From: Melieria omissa
Lineage: Eukaryota > Arthropoda > Insecta > Diptera > Ulidiidae
Reading direction: 5' to 3'
NCBI GenBank assembly: GCA_963971225.1
Contig: OZ020267.1
Location: 154,681,920 to 154,745,919, forward strand
DNA length: 64,000 nucleotides
Shown here: positions 23,360-35,334 of the stretch, piece after piece
Layout of the letters: every line of letters starts with the position of its first letter
Numbering within the stretch: position 1 is the first letter of the stretch
Made by a program: the position numbers and the translations under genes
Notes under the pieces: generated by a model
The model's database searches: none
Told to the model about the DNA's origin: nothing
The model's input: only the letters and a program-made list of their open reading frames with translations

Positions 23360-26300
23360 GAGGACACACTAAGGGCAGACTGTGCGAGAGTGAATAGTGG
23401 GAGACTTCAAGGTGAGCGAATGCCTACAACTGCACGTTGTGTGGCATTGGTGTGGTTTGGTGGCACGAAAACGCAATGCAAACTGATGCGGATCACATTT
23501 CGCTCAGTTATTGGCCTTTTTGCGTCATATTCATTTTCCGAGCAAATTTGCAAGACCCAACTAACTTTGAACTATGTTTAGGATTTCATTTGGGAATCAG
23601 GACGCAAGGAAACAAAGTCTGTTGTGAGGTAAAACTGTTTGTGCAGCAAGCTTCAACAAATAAAGGCTGTAGTCATTATCACTTTGTGTGCAATAGTTTT
23701 GGGCAAATGTTCTTCTAAGCACTGCGTCAACAAATTTCAGTCCAACATAATGAAGATGACGAACGAGTCAGCGCTTCACTTCCGTTACGTTATGCATGTA
23801 TGATGTATGTGCTCGCCTCCGAAAATATGCCAATAGCAGCAACTTGGGCAGTGGAAGGAGGTAAATGCCAAAAACTACAACCAGCAACACTTGTCTAATT
23901 GGTAGAAAAACAGCAGAAGACAGGAAAAGCAGCCAGTCGAGGGCGATTCTAACCGGACATAGCGCTCGCCATTTGAATGCTCGGTGTTTCCACTCTTTTC
24001 TCGGGCGCAATGGCGACCGAAAGACCAAACCGCCATAAAGCGTTGCGCTGCCCCGGGGGCGGGGCACATTTGTGAATACGCATGTATTGCTCTCGTAATG
24101 GCAGCTTCTGTTGCGCGCAGTTCATCTCCGGCGTGCCGGCCAGTTCATGTTATGTGCCGAAAATTCGTTGCTCATACGCCCCGCACTCCGGCCACTGCTT
24201 GGGCCCTTGGGGCATGCCAGTCTTAAATAATGTCAGTTGAGCGCAAATAATAATAAACGCTGGCCGTCGCTGCAGCCGTTTGTCAGTTGCGGTCAGCAGT
24301 CGTCGACGTCATCGTCGGTCATCAGTCGCTGTCGGCTGTGTTGCGAAGCGCCTCGAACCTCACTCGTTCCGGCGTTAAGTTGTTTGGCAAAAATCAACAC
24401 ACGCAACAACTACAACAAGAACAGCAATGTTATTGTCTGTCGGCTTTTCCCCATTCACTTGGGGTCCTCCTAGTCCGCCACGGCAATTGGGTCTGCACGT
24501 GTGCGTGTGTGCGTGTGTGCGCGCGTTTGCATTTGTATTTTATGAGCTCGCAGCCGTGCAGCTGCTGGTGAATCTGAGTGCGGGGTGTGAGCGACTGCGG
24601 CCTCCTCGCGCTGACTAATGACGAGCACTTTTCCGGGCTATATTTGACATTTTGCTGCTGTTGCGACACACACACACACACACGCATTGACACAGTTGCT
24701 AGCGATTATAGTCGCTTTGCTCTGCAGTTTTTGGGCTGTGATGAGTTGTGCTGCTGTGCGGACAACAACTGATGCAGCACAGGCATGAAGAATAATATTT
24801 TTGTAATTATGGCGAACATATAATATGCAAATTTTTATTGACAATGTCCAGCATGCGCCAACGCTTCACTGGTTGTAATTAAAAGCAATAAAACAACACG
24901 CCGCGAAGGCAGCGGCACTGGCGCAGTGGACGTGGCATGAGGCGGCGGCCATTTGCATAAAGCGGCAGTGTAAGATTTGATAATTTGGCGACTGGGCCGC
25001 GTTGCTTTTTAGGTTGAAGCATTAAATTGAAGGCTTTGCACTTACAGCCAGTAAAAATGTGCGCAAACGTTCGGAATTTCAACTAAAACAAAAACAGAAT
25101 CGCCCAAGGACAACATTTGTTTTTCATTTACCTCCGCTAAATATGTTTTCCTACTTGCTACAAGCGACACTAGAGTTATTGCATTTTTGTGATAAAAAAT
25201 TACTCAAAAATCATTACTTAAAAATCTAATAAAAATTATGAATGAAGACTGGAAATACCGAGGACAATAAAACTATTTTCTTTCTTGTTCACATGCAATT
25301 TTTTTTTTAAGGAGCAATTATTCGATAGCAGCAAAACTGAGAAACGAAAAGGTCGCATTTTTGTTGCATACTTCAAGGTGTTGCAGACAGTATTAAATTT
25401 GAACACAGTGAATTCCAGCGAAACGAACTCAACTACTTGCGCACTCATTGCCGCCTGTGCCCCTCACCCGGCTGCGTCCCGGACTCACCAAGACTCGGCG
25501 CCATCACCACCTACAACGGATTCTTCTCCGCATTGCCGCCCGCTGCTCAGCTGATTGGCTTGGAAGCTGGCTGGTTGGTCAGCATTTATTATATTTTGTT
25601 GAAGTGATGCTTCAGCATGACGACGCGGGATTATATTTCACTGCCGCTTGCGCCGCCGCTGCCGCTGCCGCTTCGTGCTTAAGCGTGCGCGCCTAAAAGC
25701 CCACAAAAGGCTAAATAATGTGCTGCGCACAGCAGCGGCAGCTATTGGCGTTCGCCGGTCATATTGCGCGCCGACGAGCGTATTAAGCATTCATTGAAAT
25801 CATTAGCTTCGCATCTTTGTGCCATGGTCGCATTACACAGGGTTCTTACTTTCTTACTTTCTGCCGGCAGCTGCGCTTCTGCTGCGGGTGGGTAGGGTGG
25901 CGGGGGTAGCGGCAAGCGTGTGCAAATCCTCTGGGATTTCTTGATTGATGGCAATTAATTTATTTGCTGTTGAATATGCTTTGTTGCGCAAAAGTGGGCA
26001 CTGCGAGCGATCGCAGTGAGCGTTCAGTTAAACAAAATCGCGTTAATAATGCTGCGCGTTGTAATTGTTGGTTTTGTTGGAGTTCGTGTTGTGTCTTTGT
26101 GCTTGTAGTCTGCTGAAGGAAGAAGTAAATTGCAGAGCAGTAGCTGCCGAGCTGCGTGATTCAGGGTTTCTTGTTTGTTGATTTAAACACAACGAGATTC
26201 AATGTAAGTGACAGAAGGCTGGACTTGAAGAGATGCTTTGTTAAACTGGATGCGGGCGCCAAGTTTCAGGCCGCAGAGCGTTGCAAATGAATATGCGAAC

Positions 26301-29300
26301 GGAATGAAACAGCAGTGAAAAAAGCGGAATTAGACCCGAGCAAATGTTCTGACTCGCTTCTAACGGAAATTTGCGTCGAAATGCGTAACGGAAGGCATGG
26401 TGTGCCGCATTGACACTCACTCCGGCCGTATTTGCGCTCACCAACAACGCAAAAATAGCCAAAGTGAAAGAAAAGGAACCAAATTGTCAAACTTCCTGCT
26501 TCAATTTCAATTTAAATCGAGCAAATAAAATTTTTAAGTACTGAGCGAAAAATAAACAACAACATCATAGTATAATAAATATATTGAGCCAAAATGGATG
26601 CGTCTACGGCGGTGCGACACGAGCGGGAAATATTCAATTTTGCAAATCTTTTCATCGCCACAGCTCAACTTTAAAACGTCGCATAAAAGCTCCCACGGTG
26701 AGCAGCGGGCAGCGAGTGTCGTCGCTCGGCACTCGACACTCGGGCGTCCGGCATCGTCAACGCAGTCGCCGCTCCCGCCTCGCCTCGCTCCAGCAAATCT
26801 GCTGAAAATCCCATTTACAATTTCATTTCGTGCACTTAAGAACAGTCGCAAAATTAAATTATTCAAAATGCCAAACAATTATTCAAAGGCAGGCAGCGCT
26901 AACGCCGCAGCGCCGCACCGCCGGGCAGCCAACCCGAAGAGCTAACCAGCAAACCGCCGCCGACGAGCGCCAGCAGCAGTGGCAGCAGGACACAGCGAAC
27001 ATCGACAGCAAAAAAGTTGAGCCAACTCCTTTGGTGGATATTAAAATATTTAAGCAAAATAATAAAGAAACAAAAACAACGTCAACAGCAGCAATGACAA
27101 AAGAACAACAGCAGGATCAGCTACAGCAACAGCAACGGCAGCGGCAGTGGCAGCGGCAGTGGCGGACGTGTAGTGGAGTGAAAAGTGGAAAGCGGAAAGT
27201 GAAAAGTAAAAATGAAATGCGCAGAGCAGAATGCCGGGAAGGGAAGGCAACGAAGAGAAAAGTAGGATAAACTGTCAAATTTAATAATGTCGATGCTGAT
27301 AGCGCAGGCACAGCGATACGCACAGCAGCGGGTGGAGCGACGGCGGCAACGTTCCCAGTGGCAGCGCCAGTGCGCACTCATTCTCAGTCGAGCTTGCGGG
27401 AAACGCTTTATGGGTCATTGAGTTCAAATGACAGAAAGGCAGCGATGCCAGTAGCAGACAAAAATCAAGACGACAGCGAAGAGTCGCAATAACCGAGTGG
27501 AGCGGCAAAGCCATAGCAACAACGCCGGCCAAGTGACATTGTGCTGCTCGGCCGCCCGCTGAAAGTGTAATGTGGGCCAATATTTTCGGATTGTCCACCC
27601 CGCCTCACCACACAGCCACATGATGTGTCGTTTACGTCTACAATGCCGATGGATGGTCCATGAATGGCTGGCAAGATGTGCTTCATGGCTAAGGCGACGC
27701 GGGCACGCGGGGAAGCCGCTCGTTGTGGAAAGATGAAGTCATTCGCCAACGCCCCGCAGGCGGCCACCGGCAGCAGTTGTTGCCAACAGCAAACGGCCTC
27801 GATACATCGCTTTGCCGCAGCGGCGGTCCAGCTCGGGTGCTGCGAAAAGCCATAAACTATCTTGAAGAGTGTGCCAGCACTTTACACAACTATTCATAAT
27901 TACAATTTTGCCACTGCTGCTGGGCACTGCTCGACGTTGACCAGTTTTCAATTATTTCAACACAACCTCCGTCCCTCCACGCTCGGCGCAATTGAAGCGG
28001 ACGTCCGGGCGCACGTGCTCGCTCAGCGCACAATAGTCACGAACATTGACAATTAATAAGCGATTCTTGGCTGAAGCGCTTCCCGCGCGCTCTTTTCCGC
28101 CGCTCGTGTCAAACCGCTAACGGCACTTCAAATGCTCGACGAGCGCAAAGGACGACACGAACTTCGTTAGCGCTCATGTTTGCTCCGCTTTGGACAGTGA
28201 GTGCTGGCCGTAATTACCGATTAATCAAATTGCAATCAAATTTTAATCCCGTGACACAACGAGCATGCATTTCCGTTTCAGTTATTCAAAGAAACAACTA
28301 TTGGGTTTTAAAGTGCTAAAATGTTGTGGTACTTGGAACTCAAGTCGCCCGTCAACTAGAATCGGCAACATCTGGCTGAGAAGAGCCAAGGTGGACAATT
28401 TCGGTGGTCGTATTGATACAACAATAGACTTCACATTTAAGTCCTTTAACCCTTTCCGGTCAATTTCCACATTTCTGGAGATAAAAAGGTTTCCTTCAAA
28501 ATAATTACTTTTTTTTTAATAATAACAAAACAAAAAAATTTCTAAAAAAATCATTTTGGTTGAGAATTACAGCTTCATCAATTTTGTACAATATATCGTA
28601 CAATGGTCCGCAAAGGAATAAAAATTCATGAATTTCTGGTTTCAGTTTTTTAAGTTTTGTGAACAATTCATTGATTTTTTTGATAGAAAACATAAATTAT
28701 AACAACAAAAAATCAAAACGTGATTTCAGTTAGATCGAAAGTTATATAAATTATATATATAAATAATGGATTCACATTTATTCGGCCTTATATAACCGTT
28801 GTTGTTGTTGCAAAGCCCTTTTTCCCTCAATAAAACACAGAATCATCTAAAATTTACATAGTTTTACAGACAGAAACTGAATATAGCCAATTCTTATTAT
28901 CGTAGTGGGAGTGGCAAGTACGCATGACTAACGTTACATAACCTGTAAAATACCCAGTAAAATACAAAATCGCCTAGAAAAATAATTTTTTAACGAAATT
29001 TGCCGAATAGTCGAATTTTATTAGTCATACGATTTACTGATGGGCGTGGCATTCAAACAAACGCAAAAATTCTGTTACCAAAACCCATAAATTAAAAAAA
29101 AAAAATCCAAAAACCGTGATTGAAAGTTGTACAGCTACAACACTGGCAGGTCACCTGATCCCACAAGGACTTTCAATCAGCACGACTTCGATTACAGTGG
29201 CACAACTCACTCTGCGTACTTCAGAAATTCTTCCACCGATTCGATGTTGTTGCCGTTGTTGCTGCCGTGTTCACAGCAACACATTGGGCCGTTCGCGCCC

Positions 29301-32300
29301 CAATGCCTGGCAACTATGCTCCACTTTCCGCCAGCGGATTGAGTTCGAGTGTCAAACGAGTGGCCCGAGCAGAGATGTGCGAGTCAGGCTGCGTGTGTGT
29401 TGTTGTTGGTGTGGGTGCGTCGCGTGCAATTATGAACTGGCAGCCAACAAAGGTGGCAGTCACTGTGAGTTTGACTTTTCACCAGTGATTTTCCAATTGC
29501 TGCAGCTGCACAAACAATAATGAAATCGAAAAGCAACAACAACACTGGCAACTGCAACATATTATTGTGTCAAGCTGCCACTAAAGCACTTGACTCACAT
29601 TCGCGCAGCTGCTTCCCCTCCCTTCCCCACCCATTCTCTCTCTGCATCCATCACGAAGTCATTTGGCATGCGCTCATATCAAACAGATGGATTACATGTA
29701 CGGCAAATATCCTTGCGAGGTCCTTTCGCACAAAATAATCATTCAGTCTGCCTTTTGCGCTGCATGCGCGGCGTTTTGGCCTTCGGTGAGATAAGCACGC
29801 GCGCGCGTGTGTGCACTGGTCATGAGTGCTCGCGGTCTGCGGCGATGTGATTACACTTTCGCCGTCTGCAGCCTGGCGCCGCGGCTGGTCGCTACTACTG
29901 GAAGTGCTTTTTGCTTGCGGAGCCAACCAGAATTGATTGCTCGCCATTTCTTCCCTCTTAATGCCGCACGCGCGCGAAGCCGTTGCGCTCAAGGATGCTT
30001 TGCGCGGATCCTGCTTCTGCCACGTTTGTTCGTATTGTTTCTGTTTTTGCTTGGCAAGTCGCCTCTCAAGACGTTTCCATTTGCGGCGCGTATTGTTTTG
30101 GTTATTGTGTTTACGTAGTGCACCGCAACCGCTCCGCGCACTCTCCGCGCAGCCATAATGGATGCGCACGCAGTCGACTTGGCGATATGTGAATAAATAC
30201 GAAAACGCTAAAACTATGCGCAAATATTGCACTAACGGTTCATTTCCACATGGCTTTCGCGTGCGCAGATTTATTTCCCTCTCGCCGCGCCATTGTGCTG
30301 TGTGCTGGCCGTTTAAAAATTCAGCAACTCACTTCGCTCTTCCCGAATGGCTGCGCACTGATTTTTGACTTGGGTCGCTCATCCGCCCAGTGCGCCCGCT
30401 GCTCCCTTCATTGCTAATCCGCGCGTGGTCATAAATCAATAAATCGTTGCAAAAACACACTCATCCATATTTGATGCTTAATTGACTTGCAATTTATCGG
30501 GTTTTCCATTTTGTTTGCTCGCCCATCGGCGGCTGCTGCTGCTCGTTCTATGCCGCTGGCCCCACGCCGGGCGCTCTCGTTGTTCGTGCTTGTTTGTACA
30601 GTTGTTCGAGTGCTCCGCTATTTACTCATGCAAAGTGCACAAACAAACAGATGCAAAACCACACAAATGTAGCCAAAATACTAAATACAAATACGCAAAA
30701 ATCGCGTACAAGTACGTGTGCGCGTTTAGCATTGAAGTGAAGGCGGCTGGGTGAATTGATTAATATTGCAACAAGCTTGCAACAAAATTGCGAAATTGCT
30801 TGCTCAAACTCCTCTCCACCCATTGCAATTTTTCTGAATGAACAAGCAACTGCAATTAAATCGAAAATATATATTGTTGTTCTAAAGAAATTGTACTCGA
30901 TTTTGCGATCACTTTCGATCGTTTGAGACAGCATCCCAAAAGTATGCTTAATTAAAATGCACTTAATTTATGCTAAAATAGGCAATTCGTGTGGTTCGGG
31001 GCCCATCCCACTGAAACTGCACAGCAATGTGATTCTCGCCTGAAGTGCCGCCATTTGCCGCTAAGCGTCGCCACAAAGTGCTTTCCAAGTGGCAATATGC
31101 ATTTTTGAGCAGTCACCAAGCATTCATTCAACGATTGACACTTACACCCACAGCGACAGCGTCTTTCGTAGCGTCCCGTTGTTCTCGACCATTGCCGTTG
31201 CCGTTGCCATTGCCATCACCAACTTCCGCTCCGTAACCGGAAGTGTGCCACTCAGCTCCTGCCCTATGACCCCTTCCTTATTAATGCCAATGAGTTTTTC
31301 TGCATTCTTGGCGCTCACTCTTTCTGAATTGCGCGCCATCTCGCTCTTAGCTGCCGGTCGGTGCACGTTCAAGGCGCTTAAGAAAGCGTTTCGACTGCTC
31401 ATTGCCTCTGTTTCCGCGCGCTCCGCTCAAGTATTCTGCCGAAAAACAAACAGACAACTTAGCACAGCGCAGCGCCTGAAATGGCGCAACTTCCGCCATC
31501 AATCGCCATTTGCAATTCAATGCAAATAGCGCTGGCAAACCTGACAGTGAGTCGAAGCCACGCCGCAAACTTGGCAGTCTCTGCCACTTTTCCCACAGCA
31601 CCCACATCGTCGGCTTGTAGGCTGCAAACTGTTGTTGGCAGCAGCGGTGGTGGCTCAGTAAATATCGGAATTTGTTTGCACCAACGGTGATGAGTTATTG
31701 ACAGCCATCAGTCGTCCGTATTGTTCTTGTCGTTGTTGTTGGCAGTCATCTTTGTCGCAAGACCAGCACTGACTGTGGCTTCTCCCTGGTTCTGCACAAT
31801 TTCTGCGCCACAATTTGCCTATGAAATTCGCAAATATAATTGTTCAATGACAACACAAGCGGTACAAAGTCAAATGAACATTTTCCAATCTGCGAGCCTT
31901 TGCATGAGTTGTGTGTGCGTGTGTGAGTGCTAACCTTAGAAAAGCACCGATTTAGCGGCTACTTTAGCGCAGCAATTACTTTGACTTGGCTGTGGCACTT
32001 AAGTGCCCGACTCGCTTAATCTGCCCCTCAGACGCCACACTCGCATTGAGCCACATTTAATTAGCAATTAACAGCACCAACAGCAACGCAAAGTGACTGC
32101 AACATGCAGTAGTCGGCTGTCGGTTGTCGGCAGTTGGAAGCCAGCGTCGTTGGTTAAGTGCGACTAGCGCAGCAGAAAAATAAAAGCCATTAATTTGTCG
32201 TCGTTTTTGCATTCATCTTTTCGTGTAAACAAGAGCGAACAGCACCAGCGGTTTGCAACAGCCACCGCCGGCAACGAGCAGCCACAGCAAAGGATAAGCA

Positions 32301-35300
32301 AGGCGAAGAGTGAGATTTGCCATGACACTTGCACTCATCTCAAAAATGATTTACTTACCCGTCAGCAAAGAGCTTTCACAATAATGACAGCTGTTGTCAA
32401 GCGCTGACAATGATGTTTCCAAGTGAAAGCGGGTGTCAGCAGCGAGTGCAGCAGCACACAAAAACTGATAAATAAAAAAGTTGAAAGTTCATAGACACGA
32501 GGCACAGTAGACGCGAATTTTTTCAAACAAGTCTAAAAACCTTTACTGCAATTACACATTCGAAAAAAATTGGCGTTGGCCAGAGGGTCGCCGCAAACTA
32601 ACCTCCGCGTTGCTGGTCGCGTGAACCCGGTGCGCCGTGTCTGGGCCGACGCCGCGCGTTGTCAGACGTCACATTTCACGCTACTTGTCGGCTGTCAGCA
32701 GCCACTTCACACCTGCAACGCTGGACGGGTCGCGTTTAAAGTTTCAATAAAAAATGCCAACCAAGACATGAGAAAGGTTGAGGTGAGGATGAAAACTTTC
32801 TTTGACTGGTGACGTAAATCAACCATCAGTCATTTCGAAACCTGCCTTCGTTATTAAGTTTTCATATGATGGACTTTTAGCATTTTAATTGAAGCGTCAT
32901 TCAGATTCATCTATTTTCTGTGACCCTGACGGCAGCTTGGTTAGATTTTTCGCATTTCAAAACCCAAATTCATTGGCTCGTGACCGCGTTCTCCCAGACA
33001 GCGTCAACCGCACTGAGGTCAAAAACTCCGCTCACGTGTGCACCGCGCCCACTCGGCCCTCTCGCTGTGCGGCCTGCGCGCGCTGTCTCAGCAGCTTCGT
33101 GTTGAGCGTCGCCATAGCGATGCGGCTAAGATTACCGCACGCAGCACGCAGCTTGAGAAATTACAATATTCCCCTTTCTGGCGTATTGCTTACTTTTCAA
33201 TTTTCAACCTGAGCAACAGCGCAGGAGCACCGCGGGGGCTGCGTCTTTACCCTTTTGCCGTTCTTTTTGTGCCTTTTTTGCACAGACTTTCGCCCTTGCG
33301 CCCCTCTCCTGCCGGCTGCCGAGTTAAGTCCTGTTTGTATATTTTCCTTTCAATTTTGCCACTTTCGGTTTTGCTTCGCACTGCTGAGCTCCGCACGGGC
33401 CGTCGTTGTTGCTATCGCTGCGAAAGCGTAAAATAATGGCGCACGCTCAAGATTGGAAATCACAAACGACTTCATTAAATTTCCCGTCATAAACAATTTT
33501 ACCAAAGCGTAAATTGCGACAGCGGCGAAACGGCAACAAACAACAAAAATAAATGGGACGAACAACGGCCGCCGCGAATTGCAGACGCAGAAGACAACAA
33601 GAAGCGGCGAAAAGTGAAAAATATTTTAAATATTATCCTTTTAATGTAATAATGCCAATTTTTTTCAGCTTCTCCTGCCAACATTGTTTTTATTGTTATC
33701 GCTGTTATTGTTATTGTTGTTGTTGTTGCCGCTTTTCATGCTGTTAGTGCTTAAGAATTATTTTCGTGTTTTGCTCTTTTCGTTGTGCACGTCATTTCTT
33801 TTATTTTGCCTCCTTTTCTTTTCTTTTTACTTCATGTCGACTTTGGCATTTCGCGCTCGCCACTTGGCGTCTGGCATCAAGGACCCTTCGTTCGTCTTGC
33901 CACATTGCTCCTTTGGCAGTTTTCGTCTTGATTTGCAATAAAATTTTCGCTGCTGCAGGGCGTCCCGTTAACGAAGCAACAACAAAGCAAGTTACGGGAG
34001 CAAAAAACGCACAATTTAATACAGCAGTGAGTGTGGGAGGGGAGGAGGGGCGGAGGCCGCAGTAAAGCAGCTGCTTGCCGTTTATTATCCTCGAGAAAAG
34101 CAAAAATGTAATAATGACAACAGCAATAAAATTATTTTCGCTTGCTGCCAAAACGGCTACTTCTCGCATTTGTTGTTGTTGTTGTTGTTTGTTTGTTGTC
34201 GTGCCGGAGGAAAGGAGTTGAGAAAAGGACATCTGCATCTGAGAAAGGGGAAGCGGGGAAACATTTGACATCGGCGACACCTCCTCTTGCAGTGCATTAG
34301 CGAAACACGCTTCGTAAGGTGAGACAGCGGACACTCGCAATTGCTGAACAATTGTGCATTGAAAGAAAGTTGCTTCAAGTATCCGAACCTTTCAACTTCA
34401 AGCACCAGTTCAGCCCACCCACTGCCTAACTTTTGTGTTTTAATTGTTTTTGTTTGTGTTTTGCTTGCGCTTTCAATTTCACTCACTCACCTGCCAACTC
34501 TTTGCCCCAATGCCTTTTCTGCTACGCTCCGGCTTCAAGCGGTTTCATGGCGTTTTTATGGCTGCGCTGTTGTAATGAAAGCGGAGCGCTGCCTCAAATG
34601 CTCAAAATACGATTTGGGAATCTTTTCGCTTACTTTTTATTGCATCATAATGAATTAGCGTTTGTGTGACGGAGCCCAGATCTGCCAGCTGACATTCGCC
34701 AGTCGGCAGTCGGTCGTTCATCTTAGGCTCGTCCGTCTTGTGGAATGGGCCGTCGCTTGCGGCGCTCGAGCAGAGTTCTATTTTTGCATATTTCATAAAG
34801 CAATAACGAAATTTATAAATAATTTTGATAGCATTCCACAACCAAAATTTCACCTTAAGCATTTATTTGCAGCGCACCGGAACGCCTTCGAGTCTTTTCG
34901 ATACTGTGGAATGGGTCAACGCATGGCATCTGGCAGCCCAAATTCACACACTGGACTTCAAGGACCCATGCGACGAGTATGTTGGGCGGAATGCTATGCG
35001 TCGGGCACATCTACTGATGCTTACTACTACTTACTAGCGTCACCACACAAGATTTCCATAAATATTTATTCCCAACTTCACTGTTGCTGAAAAGAAAACA
35101 AAATGTTTTTATTTTATTGAAATTCTTGGCGCATTTCAATGCAGGAAATATCGCTATCTGCCCACAATGGCGTTAGTGAGCAAAACATACACTTATGCAA
35201 AGTGTCCTGCACTCCTTGCAGAGCTGTGCTGCATAGTTTTTATGGCGTTTCCATCAGTATGCAGTTAAGGCTCAATTCCACTTTTGGGTTACCTTAAATT

Positions 35301-35323
35301 CCATTCGCAGCTTGTGCATGGTT
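23360..35323. other. Long non-coding stretch, no firm gene
   Basis: Twelve kilobases without a recognisable protein. CA/TG tracts lie at about 24493-24520 and 24664-24685. The segment 28450-29110 is strongly AT-rich. Around 26640-27280 the + strand is purine/CAG-rich with a Q-rich frame (see the next entry). Around 29651-30232 the minus strand is open for 193 codons, but the first ATG comes only halfway. Around 34873-35037 a short coding-like patch follows a good splice acceptor (see findings). Otherwise I see ordinary fly intergenic sequence. Confidence 0.5.
26640..27270 (+). other. Possible 5' exon with Q-rich frame, unassigned
   Basis: A GC-richer segment (about 26690-26800) leads into a purine-rich tract. 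There a + frame stays open to a stop at 27270, and its part from about 26950 onward has fly-like Q/K/S composition. The first in-frame ATG is at 27091 (MTKEQQQDQLQQQQRQRQWQ...), with an acceptable start context (CAGCAATGA), giving 59 residues to the stop. Weak donor-like GTAAAA and GTGAAA words lie after it, so it could be a first coding exon. No domain is visible and the frame may simply reflect CAG/CAA repeats. I do not assign a function. Confidence 0.2.
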
Positions 35324-35334
35324 CGAAGCGATAG
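35324..35334. repeat. Target-site duplication, left copy
   Basis: CGAAGCGATAG here is repeated exactly at 37660-37670. The two copies bracket the non-LTR retrotransposon and are best read as an 11-bp target duplication made on insertion. Confidence 0.7.

Noticed and set aside
29651..30232. 193-codon minus-strand frame
   Set aside because: It begins at a non-ATG codon and the first ATG is near the middle. Short charged stretches look protein-like, but no domain is visible and the opposite strand is also open.
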